NCBI GenBank assembly: GCA_036504235.1
Contig: DASXVN010000025.1
Location: 1 to 17,916, forward strand
DNA length: 17,916 nucleotides
Reading direction: 5' to 3'
Origin: Zipacnadum sp036504235
GTDB taxonomy: Bacteria; Armatimonadota; Zipacnadia; Zipacnadales; Zipacnadaceae
How positions within the stretch are numbered: position 1 is the first letter of the stretch; the number at the start of each line of letters is the position of its first letter. The notes beneath the pieces are model-generated. The model was not told the origin of the DNA, did not search any database, and saw only the letters and a program-made list of their open reading frames with translations. This document shows, one piece after another, positions 1 through 7,974 of this stretch. The position numbers were made by a program, and so were the translations under genes.

Positions 1-69
1 GGGCGGAAGCATAAAGAAACTGACCGGCGCATCCTCGTGATCGCCAAGCATAAAGCACCTCCGGAGTGA
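1..69 (+). CDS. C-terminal fragment of an unidentified protein, cut by the window start
   Basis: Frame 1 is open from the first base to a TGA at 67-69 and would encode a 22-residue basic tail containing the stretch ILVIAKHKAP. The other two plus-strand frames close within 40 bases. No family can be recognised from so short a tail. The ILVIAKHK pattern resembles a closing beta strand followed by a loose end, but that is only an impression. It may equally be chance read-through. Confidence 0.3.
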   Translation, partial: GRKHKETDRRILVIAKHKAPPE

Positions 70-143
70 AGTGCCTTCAGTCTAGCAGATTCGCCAAGAT
101 TTGAGGAGTACCAGGACGGACTTTTTTAACAGAACCCAAGCAC

Positions 144-217
144 CGCCCCTACAACGGCAACGGCCGGCGGAGTACCCTTCGACAGGCTCAGGGCCTGCGG
201 CAAGCCCCCGCCCTACA
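144..217. repeat. Half copy of the GTAGGGCGGGGGC inverted repeat, interrupted by a second repeat
   Basis: Bases 164-175 (CCGGCGGAGTAC) and 202-217 (AAGCCCCCGCCCTACA) together rebuild the right arm of the inverted repeat seen intact at 9374-9400 and 13890-13917. Between them, 176-201 is an unrelated 26-base piece containing CCTTCGACAGGCTCAGGG, a motif I know as a common dispersed repeat in environmental high-GC genomes. Upstream, 144-163 looks like the tail of another element (CCCCTACAACGGCAACGGC). The matching left arm is absent, so this is a remnant. The rest of 70-315 holds no gene I can support. Confidence 0.65.
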
Positions 218-231
218 GTGCGGCCCCCGCC

Positions 232-260
232 TTGCGCCCGCGCGCCGCTGCTGGTAGAGT
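232..260 (+). promoter_or_regulatory. Candidate promoter for the HAD phosphatase
   Basis: TTGCGC at 232-237 and TAGAGT at 255-260 are separated by 17 bases. This is a moderate sigma-70-like match that would start transcription around 267 and leave a leader of about 50 bases containing a GC-rich palindrome (GCGCGGCCGCGG). The surrounding sequence is very GC-rich, so chance matches to the -10 are few, but the match is imperfect. Confidence 0.28.
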
Positions 261-315
261 AAGTGCACAGGCGCGGCCGCGGGGTCGCGCTGCGCTTTTG
301 ATAAGGACGTAAGCT

Positions 316-1014
316 ATGTGTCTTTCCGAGAAGCTAACGTTGGGCCCCGGCGATCTGGTGCTCAGCGATTATGACGGTACCATCAGCCTGCTGGACAACG
401 GAATTGAGATGATCACCCGGCTCGGCAACCCCGCGGCCTGGGACCTGGAAGAGCGCTGGCGACGCGGCGAGATCAGCTCCATGGAGTGCATGCGCGGCCA
501 GTGGGAGCTGATCGTTTTGCCCCAGGAGCAGCTCCTGACGGAGCTGGACAGCCTGCCCCTGGACGAGAGCTTCCCCGAGTTTGTGGCCCTCTGCCGGGAG
601 CGGCAGGCCGACCTGGCCGTGGTCAGCGACGGGCTGGACCTCTACGTGGAGCGCGGGCTGCGGCGGCTGGGGCTGCATCCTTGCTGGGGAACGGCGCCGC
701 TGTCCCGCGCCGGGGACTGCGTGCCCTTCTTCGCCAACCACGGGGAGTGGACGGAGCACGGCGTGGAGGTCAGCTTCCCGCTGACCGAGCGGCGCTGCGA
801 GGCCTGCGGCGACTGCAAGACGGCGCGGCTGTTCTCGCTGCTGCCCGGACACCGGCGGGTGATCTATCTGGGCGACGGTCACTCCGACAAGTGCGTGGCC
901 CGCTACGCGGATGTCCTGTTCGCGCGGGATCATCTGGCGGAATACTGCACCGACAAGGGCCTGCCCTTCCTGCCCTTTGCCTCCTTCCGGGAGGTCATCG
1001 AGGCTCTCAGCTAG
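316..1014 (+). CDS. MtnX-like HAD-IB family phosphatase
   Basis: A small phosphohydrolase of the haloacid dehalogenase superfamily, phosphoserine-phosphatase-like subfamily, 232 residues. The nucleophile motif DYDGT lies at residues 18-22 (Asp18 nucleophile, Asp20 acid/base). Motif II serine is in VVSDG (Ser104), motif III lysine is Lys168, and the magnesium-binding motif GDGHSDKC is at 186-193. The short C-x2-C-G-x-C-K stretch (Cys161, Cys164, Cys167, Lys168) is typical of MtnX relatives. MtnX dephosphorylates 2-hydroxy-3-keto-5-methylthiopentenyl-1-phosphate in methionine salvage. No other salvage gene is present here, so the true substrate is open and I give no gene symbol. The ATG start has AAGGA eight bases upstream. 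It probably acts alone in the cytoplasm. Confident of family, not of substrate. Confidence 0.85.
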   Translation: MCLSEKLTLGPGDLVLSDYDGTISLLDNGIEMITRLGNPAAWDLEERWRRGEISSMECMRGQWELIVLPQEQLLTELDSLPLDESFPEFVALCRERQADLAVVSDGLDLYVERGLRRLGLHPCWGTAPLSRAGDCVPFFANHGEWTEHGVEVSFPLTERRCEACGDCKTARLFSLLPGHRRVIYLGDGHSDKCVARYADVLFARDHLAEYCTDKGLPFLPFASFREVIEALS

Positions 1015-1038
1015 GACGGGCCGGCTAGCGCCAAGCAA

Positions 1039-1067
1039 AACGGGGACCGGCTGAGCCGGTCCCCGTT
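1039..1067. terminator. Bidirectional intrinsic terminator
   Basis: A perfect 13-base-pair stem (1039-1051 with 1055-1067) closes a TGA loop between two convergent genes. Read on the minus strand it is followed by TTTTG, so it best suits the lipoprotein gene ending at 1093. On the plus strand the T-run is weaker (GTGGTTCT), but the stem still lies 24 bases after the HAD phosphatase stop. Confidence 0.85.
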
Positions 1068-1092
1068 GTGGTTCTACTGCCGAATTGTCCGG

Positions 1093-1689
1093 CTACTTGC
1101 CGAGGCGGCCCAGGGCCGCGGTGGCGTTCTGCTTCATGATCGGGTCTTTGGCGATCTTCAGGAAGGACTCGAAGGTGGTCTTGGCCTCGGGCCGCTTCTT
1201 CTCGGCCACCAGAGTCCACGCCAAGGCGTACAGTGCCTTCTCGTTGTTCGGGTCGGCCTTGAGCGCCGTGCGGAACTTGGCCTCAGCCTCGCTAAGGCGA
1301 CCGAGGTCCTTGGCGGTCATGCCCTCGTCATACGCCGGAGAGCCACCCGCGGGAGCGCCAGCGGCCGCGCCAGGAGCACCGGGAGCGCCCGCGCCCGGAG
1401 GTCCACCCGGAGCGGCGCCGGGAGGCCCACCGGGGGCCCCGCCGGGAGGTCCACCCGGAGCAGCGCCGGGAGGCCCACCGGGAGCGGCGCCGGGAGGCCC
1501 ACCAGGGGCAGCGCCGGGAGGTCCACCGGGAGCGCCGGGCGCCCGGCCGGAGGGAGCAGCCCCACCAGCAGCGGCCCCACCGGCGGCAGCCTTGTCGTCC
1601 GCGGGCTTCTTGCCGCAGCCGGTGACTGCCACCAAACTAACTACCAGAGCCAGCACGAGCAGTACAACCAGAACACTCTGCATCTTCAT
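1093..1689 (-). CDS. Lipoprotein with Gly/Pro/Ala octapeptide repeats and a TPR-like C-terminus
   Basis: 198 residues in three parts. Residues 1-25 form a lipoprotein signal peptide: a hydrophobic stretch ending V-T-G-C, with Cys25 as the likely lipidated residue. Residues 26-119 are low complexity, and about 53-98 repeats the unit GAAPGGPP, a period of eight, not the Gly-X-Y triplet of collagen. Residues 120-198 are helical and TPR-like (AEAKFRTALKADPNNEKALYALAWTLV), with the usual small/aromatic positions, enough for roughly two TPR hairpins. It is probably a membrane-tethered adaptor holding a small TPR domain on a flexible stalk; its partner is unknown. The ATG start follows GGAG by seven bases. 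It lies 42 bases after the glcF stop on the same strand, so it may be read with glcF or alone. Confidence 0.8.
   Translation of the reverse strand: MKMQSVLVVLLVLALVVSLVAVTGCGKKPADDKAAAGGAAAGGAAPSGRAPGAPGGPPGAAPGGPPGAAPGGPPGAAPGGPPGGAPGGPPGAAPGGPPGAGAPGAPGAAAGAPAGGSPAYDEGMTAKDLGRLSEAEAKFRTALKADPNNEKALYALAWTLVAEKKRPEAKTTFESFLKIAKDPIMKQNATAALGRLGK
1393..1536 (-). repeat. Tandem repeat, 24-base unit, coding for GAAPGGPP
   Basis: About six near-identical 24-base units lie in frame inside the lipoprotein gene. One unit differs (GGAPGGPP instead of GAAPGGPP). The frame-preserving period means the copy number can change by slippage without breaking the protein, and so could vary between strains. Confidence 0.85.
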
Positions 1690-1731
1690 GGCATGTCTCC
1701 ATTCCCTATGTAGTCTGGGGATACGTCATGC

Positions 1732-3087
1732 CTATTCGGCGGTCAGCGGGACATTTCCTCCGTCCCGATCCACGCTCTGCGGCAATCCTTGCGCCGCCGC
1801 GACGACCTCCGCCACATGGCGCACCGCGATCGGCGTCTCGCCCTCTCGCAGCCCCCAGCTAAGCTGAATCAGGCACGAAGGACAGGCGGTGACCACGGTG
1901 TCCGCGCCGGTTCCTCGGATGTTCTCCACCTTGCGCCGGAGGATCGCCAGCGACATCTCTGGGTGGGTTATGTTGTAGGAGCCCGCGCCACCGCAGCACC
2001 AGTCGGCCTCCGGCAACTCCACGAGCGTCGCGCCGGCGGCCTCCGTCAGCAGCCGCCGCGGCTCGGCGCGCAGGCCCTGGCCCCGGCCCAGGTGGCAGGG
2101 ATCGTGGTAGGTGACCACGCCCGGCCAGGGCCGCACCGGCGGCGGTAGGGGCAAGCTCGCCAGCAGTTCGGTGAAGTCGCGGGTCTGGACGGCCAGGTCC
2201 TCGGCCTCGGCGACGGCGGCGGGGTCATCGGCCAGCAGCTCCCCGTACTGCTTGAGGAAGCGGCTGCAGGAGCCACACTCGGTGACCAGATAGTCCACCT
2301 GCGCCCGGCCCAAGATGGCGAGATTCTGCCGGGCCAGCGTCCGCGCGGCCTCCAGATCGCCGTAGGAATAGGGCGGCAGGCCGCAGCAAACGTTGGGCAG
2401 GGCCACGACCTCGCAACCGGCGTGGGCAAGCAGGCGCAGGGCGGCCTCCCCGGCCGCCGGCTGCTGGAAGTTGGTCCCGCAGCCGATAAAGTAGGCCACG
2501 CGCGGCCCCCGGGGCGCGGTGATGGACCGCGGCAGGACCAGCTCCTCGCCGGTCGCGACGCCGCGGCGGATAAAGCCGATCTCCGCCAGCCGATCGCGCA
2601 GGAAGCGCCGGGGCATGGTCTCCACCAGGCCCTCCGCGCCCTCCAGGGTGGCGTTGATCCAGCCCAGCAGCCCTAGGCGGCGGAAGAGGCGCGTCAGGCC
2701 GGAGCGCTTGCCCGCCCCGGCCAGCCGCATGAGCGCGGTCAGCCGCTCGGGATACCCCAGCAGGCGGTGGAAGATGAAGCTCTGGGCGAAGGGCTGCCCG
2801 TGGCGGCGGTGGAAGTCCTGGCGCGCGCGGACCATCAACTCGTCGGTGCGCACCGCGCTGAAGCAGGCCTGGGTGCAGGCGCCGCACATCAGGCAGTCAA
2901 AGAAAGGCCCGCGCAGCGCCTCCAGCGGCTCCAACTCGCCGTCCTGCACCTCGCTGAGCAGCTCCAGGCGGCCGCGCGCGACGCCCGCTTCGTCCTGGCT
3001 GATCTGGTAGGTCGGGCAGACGCTCTGGCAGTAGCCGCATTTGTTGCAGCGGAGGAGTTCTCCGGCGATCAGGTCCGTGTCATTCAT
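1732..3087 (-). CDS. glcF: Glycolate oxidase iron-sulfur subunit (GlcF-like)
   Basis: 451 residues from the ATG at 3085-3087. A TTG start at 3129 would add 14 residues unlike the family, so I reject it. Two 4Fe-4S clusters are marked by C-x2-C-x2-C-x3-C at Cys14/17/20/24 and Cys65/68/71/75. Two cysteine-rich CCG domains follow: Cys203, Cys234-Cys235, Cys271, Cys274, then Cys331, Cys364-Cys365, Cys402, Cys405. This is the full GlcF architecture. The protein accepts electrons from the FAD subunits and passes them to the quinone pool at the inner membrane. The start overlaps the end of the fused glcDE gene by eight bases, indicating translational coupling. Glycolate is the likeliest substrate given the GlcD-type partner; D-lactate is the main alternative, since related complexes use it. 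Confidence 0.9.
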   Translation of the reverse strand: MNDTDLIAGELLRCNKCGYCQSVCPTYQISQDEAGVARGRLELLSEVQDGELEPLEALRGPFFDCLMCGACTQACFSAVRTDELMVRARQDFHRRHGQPFAQSFIFHRLLGYPERLTALMRLAGAGKRSGLTRLFRRLGLLGWINATLEGAEGLVETMPRRFLRDRLAEIGFIRRGVATGEELVLPRSITAPRGPRVAYFIGCGTNFQQPAAGEAALRLLAHAGCEVVALPNVCCGLPPYSYGDLEAARTLARQNLAILGRAQVDYLVTECGSCSRFLKQYGELLADDPAAVAEAEDLAVQTRDFTELLASLPLPPPVRPWPGVVTYHDPCHLGRGQGLRAEPRRLLTEAAGATLVELPEADWCCGGAGSYNITHPEMSLAILRRKVENIRGTGADTVVTACPSCLIQLSWGLREGETPIAVRHVAEVVAAAQGLPQSVDRDGGNVPLTAE

Positions 3088-5743
3088 GGGTGGTTTCCGG
3101 CCCGGCGGGCAGAATCCCGCGCGGATCAAATACAGTCTTGAGACGGTGATTGAGGTCGCGGAGTGCCTCCGGGAGGGGCGTGAGCGAGGCGCCGTCCGCC
3201 GACAGGCTCCGCAGCCAGCCGCCGTGGGTCGCGGCGACGGTGCGCAGGACCTCGCGCAGCGGACGCTGGTCCGGCGTTAGCTCCGGCAGGCCCACCCGCA
3301 CGCTGCCCAGGCCTGGCGAGGCGGACAGCACTGCCTCAACGCCATGCGACGCGGCGGCGGCCTGCGCGGCCGCGAAGGCCCCGGCGGTGTCGCTCGGGGG
3401 GCAGAGTATCTCCAGCAACTCCGGCCAGTCGCCGGGGCGCGACAGATCGGCCACGCGCGCCCACAGGGACGGCGTCTGCGCCGGGTCCAGCGGGACGTCC
3501 TCTATCCAGGCGGAGCCGGCGGCCAACGCGGCCTGCCCGGCGGCAATCTCCGGCTCCGCGCCGTGCCAGGCCACCAGCAGCAGGCCGCCGCGCGGCGCGT
3601 CCGGGTCCGGCAGGCCTAGCGACACCGCCGCGGCAGGGCTGAGCAACTCCAGCGCCGCGGGGCGCACCGAGCCGAGCAGGGCGGCCTGCGCCAGCCGCTC
3701 GAGGGGCGCGAGGGTGTCGGCACGGAAAAGCTGCGTGGCGCGCGCCGGCGGCAGTGGCACAGTGCGCAGGGTCGCCTCCAGCAGCGCCGCCAGAGTCCCC
3801 CGCGAGCCGACCACCAACCGCTCCAGGGCGTAGCCGGCCACGTTCTTTACGCAAGAAACGCCGAACCGGACCACCTCGCCGCTGGTCAGGGCCAGGCGGA
3901 CGCCGGTGAGCAGGTCAGCCAGCCGCCCGTAGCGCACCCCAAACGGCCCCCCCAGTCCGGCGGCCAGCACGCCGCCGACGGTAGCTTGGTCGCCGCCCGG
4001 AGGCAGCACCGGCCACCAATGCCCCTGCGCGGCCAGCGCCGTCTGCAGGTCGGCCAGGGTGACGCCGGCCTGCGCGGTGACCGTCAGGTTAGCGGTCTCC
4101 ACGGCGACGATATGGTGCAGGCCCCGGCTGGAGAGCACCGGCCCGGCCGCTCGCGACGCCACGGTTTCCGCGCCGCGCAGGCAGACCGGCTGGTTCTCGC
4201 GCGCGGCCAGCGCCAGCAGCTTGGCCAGCGCCTCATAGTCATAGGGCTTGAGCCGGCCCGGCTCGTCGCTGACCGCCAGCGTGTCCGCGACCCGCGAGAA
4301 GGACCCCTCCGGCAGCGGCGCGGCCGGGGCGGTCGGGGGGATATCGTCGGGCAGGAGCTTGCCGGGATTGGCCAGGTTCTCGGGGTCGAACGCCACTTTC
4401 AGGTCGCGCATCAGCGCCAGCTCGGCGGGGCCGAACATCAGCGGCATGAACTTGCGCTTCTCGGTGCCCACCCCGTGCTCGCCGGTCATGGCCCCGCCCA
4501 GGGAGAGCGCGGCCCGGATCACCTCGTCCTGCGCCGCCATCACGCGGGCCAACTGGTCCGCGTCGCGCGGGTCAAAGATCATCTGCGGGTGGAGGTTGCC
4601 GTCGCCGGCGTGCAGGAGGTTGCCGATGGACAAGTGCTGCCGCGCAGCCGTCTCGCTGATCCGCGCCAGCATCTCGGGGAGGTGCTGCCGGGGAACGGAG
4701 ATGTCCGTGGAGATCTTGCCGGGGGCGAGGTTGGCCAGCGCCGCGGCCGTGCCCTTGCGCCCGCGCCAGAGCAGGGTCCGCTCGCTCTCGGTCTCCGCCT
4801 GGCGGAACTCCCGCGCGCCAAACTGCCCGCAAATCTCGCGGATCGCCGCCAGTTGCCCCGCCAGGGCGGCCCGGGGACCGTCCACGTCAATCAGCAGCAC
4901 CGCTTCCGCGTCGACCGGGTAGCCGGCTTGCAGGCCGCGCTCCACCGCCTCCAGCAGCGGGCGGTCCATCATCTCCAGCGCCGCCGGGATGATGCCGCGA
5001 GCGATGATCGCCGAGACCGTCGAGGAGGCCGCCTCCAGGCTGTCGAACGCGACCAGCGCGGTGAGCGTAGCCTCGGGCAGGGGGGTCAGGTGGCAGGTGA
5101 TCTCGGTGACCAGACCCAGCGTCCCCTCGCTGCCCACCCACAGGCCGAGCAGGTTGCAGCCGGGCGCCGCCGCGCCGCGTCCGCCCAGGCGCACCCGCTC
5201 GCCCTGGGGCGTGATGACCTCAATCTCGAGAATATGGTGGGCGGTCACGCCGTACTTGAGGCAGTGGGGGCCGCCCGCGTTGTGGCCGAGATTGCCGCCG
5301 ATGGTGCTGACCAGTTGACTGGAGGGGTCCGGCGCGTAGCTGAGGCCCAGTGGCGCGAGTTGGCGCTGCAGTTCCAGGTTGACCACCCCCGGCTGCACCA
5401 CGGCGCACAGGTCCAGGGGGCGGATATCGAGGACGCGGTTGAGGCGGGCGAGGCTGATCAGCAGGGCGCCCGGGGTGGGGATCGGTCCGCCGGAGAGACT
5501 GGTGCCGGCGCCCCGCGGTGTGAAGGGCACCCGGTGGCGCACGCAGGCCTGCACCAGCGCCTGGACCTGGTCGGTGCTCTCCGGCAGGGCCACCGCGGCG
5601 GGGAGCTGCTGGTCGAGGGCCGCGTCATACTGGTACACCCGCCGGGAGAGGGGATCGCAGAGCAGGCGCGCAGAGCCCAACGCCTGGCGGAAGTCCTCCA
5701 GGACCGGGGCGGGCAGGCTGGCGGGGCACGCAGACTTGGGCAT
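3080..5743 (-). CDS. glcD: Fused GlcD-GlcE FAD-linked 2-hydroxyacid oxidase subunit
   Basis: 887 residues from the ATG at 5741-5743; a GTG at 5759-5761 would add six. The first ~465 residues are a full GlcD: FAD-binding loop RGAGTSLSGG (77-86), GGNLGHNAGG (about 149-158), then the C-terminal oxidase motifs HAGDGNLHP (about 378-386) and GEHGVGTEK (about 421-429). A short Pro/Ala-rich linker leads to a second PCMH-type FAD domain with GlcE hallmarks: PPGGDQATVGGVLAAG, KNVAGYALERLVVGSRGTL, and a closing NHRLKTVFDPRGILPAG. In E. coli these are separate genes, so this is a D-E fusion supplying both flavoproteins of the glycolate oxidase complex. Together with GlcF it would convert glycolate (or D-lactate) to glyoxylate (or pyruvate). 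The start is uncertain because no strong ribosome site precedes either candidate. Confidence 0.88.
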   Translation of the reverse strand: MPKSACPASLPAPVLEDFRQALGSARLLCDPLSRRVYQYDAALDQQLPAAVALPESTDQVQALVQACVRHRVPFTPRGAGTSLSGGPIPTPGALLISLARLNRVLDIRPLDLCAVVQPGVVNLELQRQLAPLGLSYAPDPSSQLVSTIGGNLGHNAGGPHCLKYGVTAHHILEIEVITPQGERVRLGGRGAAAPGCNLLGLWVGSEGTLGLVTEITCHLTPLPEATLTALVAFDSLEAASSTVSAIIARGIIPAALEMMDRPLLEAVERGLQAGYPVDAEAVLLIDVDGPRAALAGQLAAIREICGQFGAREFRQAETESERTLLWRGRKGTAAALANLAPGKISTDISVPRQHLPEMLARISETAARQHLSIGNLLHAGDGNLHPQMIFDPRDADQLARVMAAQDEVIRAALSLGGAMTGEHGVGTEKRKFMPLMFGPAELALMRDLKVAFDPENLANPGKLLPDDIPPTAPAAPLPEGSFSRVADTLAVSDEPGRLKPYDYEALAKLLALAARENQPVCLRGAETVASRAAGPVLSSRGLHHIVAVETANLTVTAQAGVTLADLQTALAAQGHWWPVLPPGGDQATVGGVLAAGLGGPFGVRYGRLADLLTGVRLALTSGEVVRFGVSCVKNVAGYALERLVVGSRGTLAALLEATLRTVPLPPARATQLFRADTLAPLERLAQAALLGSVRPAALELLSPAAAVSLGLPDPDAPRGGLLLVAWHGAEPEIAAGQAALAAGSAWIEDVPLDPAQTPSLWARVADLSRPGDWPELLEILCPPSDTAGAFAAAQAAAASHGVEAVLSASPGLGSVRVGLPELTPDQRPLREVLRTVAATHGGWLRSLSADGASLTPLPEALRDLNHRLKTVFDPRGILPAGPETTHE

Positions 5744-5785
5744 GTTAGGGGCGAGACTCACCTACCCGCAGGGACCGGCGAAAGT

Positions 5786-5819
5786 GCAGCCCCGCCGAGA
5801 GATTACCCGGCGGGGCTGC
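5786..5819 (-). terminator. Intrinsic terminator of the capA-like/foldase operon
   Basis: A perfect 12-base-pair GC-rich stem (5786-5797 with 5808-5819) with a ten-base loop lies 12 bases past the foldase stop. On the minus strand it is followed by ACTTTCG, a short T-run. It separates the foldase transcript from the downstream glcDE-glcF genes, which therefore probably need their own promoter or depend on read-through. Confidence 0.75.
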
Positions 5820-5830
5820 GCAGGGCGGTG

Positions 5831-6763
5831 CTACTGTCCGGGCTGCTTGAAGTCGCCCAAGCGCTTGACGTCGGCGACTTCCAGGAGCGCCTTGAGGCGG
5901 GCCTGCGCGGCGGCGGCGACCCGAGCGGAGGTCATCATCTCGCGAATCTTGTCCTGCACCTTCTCGAAGGGCGGGGTGCCCGCGGCCTGGTAGGAGATGC
6001 GCTTGACCAGGATCCAGCTATTGGGCTCCATGGACTTCTCCTCGAAGGGCTGGCTGATATCGCCATCGGCGGCCAGCTGGAAGGCCACCTTCTGCAGCGG
6101 CTGATCGCCCTTGACGATCATGCCCAAGTAGCCCCCATTCTCGCGGCCATAGGGGTCGAGGTTGGAGTCCTTGGCGGCCTTGTCCCAGGTGACCGTCCCC
6201 CCCACCAGAGAGGCGCGGAGCTTGTCGGCGTCTTCCTTGGTCGCCAGCGCGATGAAGCCGACTTCCATGGCCTCCTCCAGCGCGAAGCTCTGGCGGTTGG
6301 CCGCGTAGTACTTGCTGACGTCATCGTCCGTGACGGTGACGCTGGGCTTGACCATCTTCTCGAGCAGGATCTGCTCGCGCAGACGCCGGCGCAGCGCGGT
6401 GACCGTCAGGTCCTGCGAGGCCAGCCACATCTCCCAGGTCTGGCCGGACTGGCGCAGGCGGGCCTCCACCTGGGCCTTGGACTTCGCAAAGGCATCGTCA
6501 ATCTCGGCCTCAGTGACGGTGAGGTTCTTCTTCTTGGCTTCCTGCTCGATGACCAGCGACTCGATGAGCTGCTCGCGCACCACGAAACCATAGCGGTCGC
6601 GCAGGGCCGCGGCGAGTTGGGCTTCGGTGACCTTGTCACCATTAACCGTGGCGACGACGTCGGTGGGATCGGCTTGCGCCGGGCGCGGGGCCACGCCCAG
6701 GGCGACGGCCAGGAACAGGGTTGAGGTCAGGGCGAACACGGTACGGAAGGACAGATAGCGCAT
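5831..6763 (-). CDS. Exported parvulin-type peptidyl-prolyl isomerase (SurA/PrsA-like foldase)
   Basis: 310 residues. Residues 1-31 are a classical signal peptide ending A-Q-A before Asp32, without a lipobox cysteine, so it is likely periplasmic. Residues 35-155 form the SurA-N/PrsA-like helical chaperone region (VVATVNGDKVTEAQL, then long amphipathic helices). A parvulin domain covers about 165-258, with WDKAAKDSNLDPYGRENGGYLG and the downstream VAFQLAADGDISQPF typical of the fold. It would catalyse cis-trans isomerisation of prolyl bonds and assist folding of exported or outer-membrane proteins. The ATG start follows AGGAGA by nine bases; that ribosome site lies within the last codons of the capA-like gene six bases upstream, so the two are in one operon. 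SurA proper usually has two parvulin domains; this has one. Confidence 0.85.
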   Translation of the reverse strand: MRYLSFRTVFALTSTLFLAVALGVAPRPAQADPTDVVATVNGDKVTEAQLAAALRDRYGFVVREQLIESLVIEQEAKKKNLTVTEAEIDDAFAKSKAQVEARLRQSGQTWEMWLASQDLTVTALRRRLREQILLEKMVKPSVTVTDDDVSKYYAANRQSFALEEAMEVGFIALATKEDADKLRASLVGGTVTWDKAAKDSNLDPYGRENGGYLGMIVKGDQPLQKVAFQLAADGDISQPFEEKSMEPNSWILVKRISYQAAGTPPFEKVQDKIREMMTSARVAAAAQARLKALLEVADVKRLGDFKQPGQ

Positions 6764-6769
6764 GGGTAG

Positions 6770-7966
6770 TTATCTCCTAGATTTGGGCAGGCCGGCCGAG
6801 CCGGGGGAAGCGGGCGGAGCGGTCGCGGCCGCGGCGGACGGCGTGGACGCAGCCAAAGACGGCGTCATGACCAACATCCCCTGCTCCACCTGGTGGGGCG
6901 TGCCCAGTTGCTGACAGTATCCGGCAAAGCGTTTCAGAATTGCGTCCCGCGTCCCCGCGGCGGGGAACTCCGGCCCCAGACGCGGGCGCGGAAGCGTGAC
7001 CGGCAGCATCTTCACCGTCCACCCCTGACCCTCCGTGTAGAGCAGGTGGAAGACGCCGCTCTGCGTCTTGAGACCGGGACGCTGGTCGAAGACGAAGTTG
7101 CCCAGGCTGTACAGGATGGGATGTCCCTGGTAGAACTCCACTCCCTCCAGCACGTGCGGATGGTGGCCGAGCACGACGTCCGCCCCGGCCGCGATGGCCA
7201 GATGCGCGATCTGCTTCTGGCGCGCGGTGGGCGCTTCGTTCTCCTCCACGCCCCAGTGATAGGAAACAACCAGCAGGTCACATTTGTTCTTCGCCTGCGT
7301 GATTTGCTGTTTGTGCCACTCCAGGTCGCGGGGCACCTTGGAGTACGAGCCATGCGCGAAATCCAGGTCCGTGAAGGCCTGGAAGCCCACGCGGAAGCCC
7401 TTGACGTTCATCACCCGCGGCCAGGAGGCCTGGGCCTGCTCCCGCGCCGCGCCGCAGTAGCGAATCCCGGCTTTGTCCAGGGTGTCCATGGTCTGGACGA
7501 TCCCGACGCGCCCAGGATTGAGCGTATGATTATTGGCCAGCGAGACGATCCCGATATGCCCCAGGGCCAGCACCTTGACGGTAGCCGGATCGGCCCGGAA
7601 GCAGCAGTTAGCCGGATCGTGCGGCCCCTCGGTCGAGAGCGGCGACTCCAGATTGGCGAAAACCAGATCGGCGCGGGCCAGGTCCGGCGCCACGGCGGCG
7701 AGGAGGCCCCGGCTCCCGTCGGCCTTGATCCGCTCCCCCACCTTGCGATCCAGCATGATGTCGCCCACCGCAAACAGCTTCAACGTCCGCGGCGGAGGCG
7801 GCACAGCCGGAGTTGCCGGAGCGGTAACGCTCGGCACGTCGGCCGCGGCGACCCCCGTCGCCTGGCTGCGGCAGCCCAGGCACGTCAAGGCGAGAGCTAC
7901 GACCAGCGCCAGCAGCGCCGCACGTATGCCGAGGAGGTTGCCCAGGAGGTTTCGCGGTCTATCCAC
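6770..7966 (-). CDS. CapA-family (PGA_cap) metallophosphoesterase-fold lipoprotein
   Basis: 398 residues with a GTG start. A hydrophobic N-terminus (residues 14-31) ends C-L-G-C, an imperfect lipobox with Cys32 as the probable lipid site, followed by an Ala/Pro-rich linker to about 60. The CapA domain runs 61-330: GDIML (68-72), NLESPL (105-110), NNHTLN (145-150), SYHWG (235-239), GHHPHVLEG (267-275) and SLGNFVFDQ (287-295), the Asp/Asn/His set of this calcineurin-like fold. CapA/PgsA proteins take part in poly-gamma-glutamate export, but many relatives are found without capB/capC, as here, and may act on other cell-surface polymers or phosphoesters. The C-terminal 40 residues are Ala/Pro/Ser-rich. 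No Shine-Dalgarno precedes the start, which fits the leaderless promoter described separately. The foldase follows six bases downstream. Confidence 0.87.
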   Translation of the reverse strand: MDRPRNLLGNLLGIRAALLALVVALALTCLGCRSQATGVAAADVPSVTAPATPAVPPPPRTLKLFAVGDIMLDRKVGERIKADGSRGLLAAVAPDLARADLVFANLESPLSTEGPHDPANCCFRADPATVKVLALGHIGIVSLANNHTLNPGRVGIVQTMDTLDKAGIRYCGAAREQAQASWPRVMNVKGFRVGFQAFTDLDFAHGSYSKVPRDLEWHKQQITQAKNKCDLLVVSYHWGVEENEAPTARQKQIAHLAIAAGADVVLGHHPHVLEGVEFYQGHPILYSLGNFVFDQRPGLKTQSGVFHLLYTEGQGWTVKMLPVTLPRPRLGPEFPAAGTRDAILKRFAGYCQQLGTPHQVEQGMLVMTPSLAASTPSAAAATAPPASPGSAGLPKSRR

Positions 7967-7974
7967 AGCCGAGG

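Noticed and set aside
316..1014. Phosphoserine phosphatase (SerB)
   Set aside because: The nucleophile motif and fold fit, but the C-x2-C-G-x-C-K motif and the size favour the MtnX-like branch.
1393..1536. Collagen-like protein
   Set aside because: The repeat has period eight and does not keep Gly at every third position, so it cannot form a collagen triple helix.
3986..6724. Very long plus-strand open frame (912 codons) opposite glcDE and the foldase
   Set aside because: It is rich in Arg/Gly/His/Gln with no domain pattern, spans two genes with clear motifs on the other strand plus a terminator, and is the expected high-GC antisense shadow.
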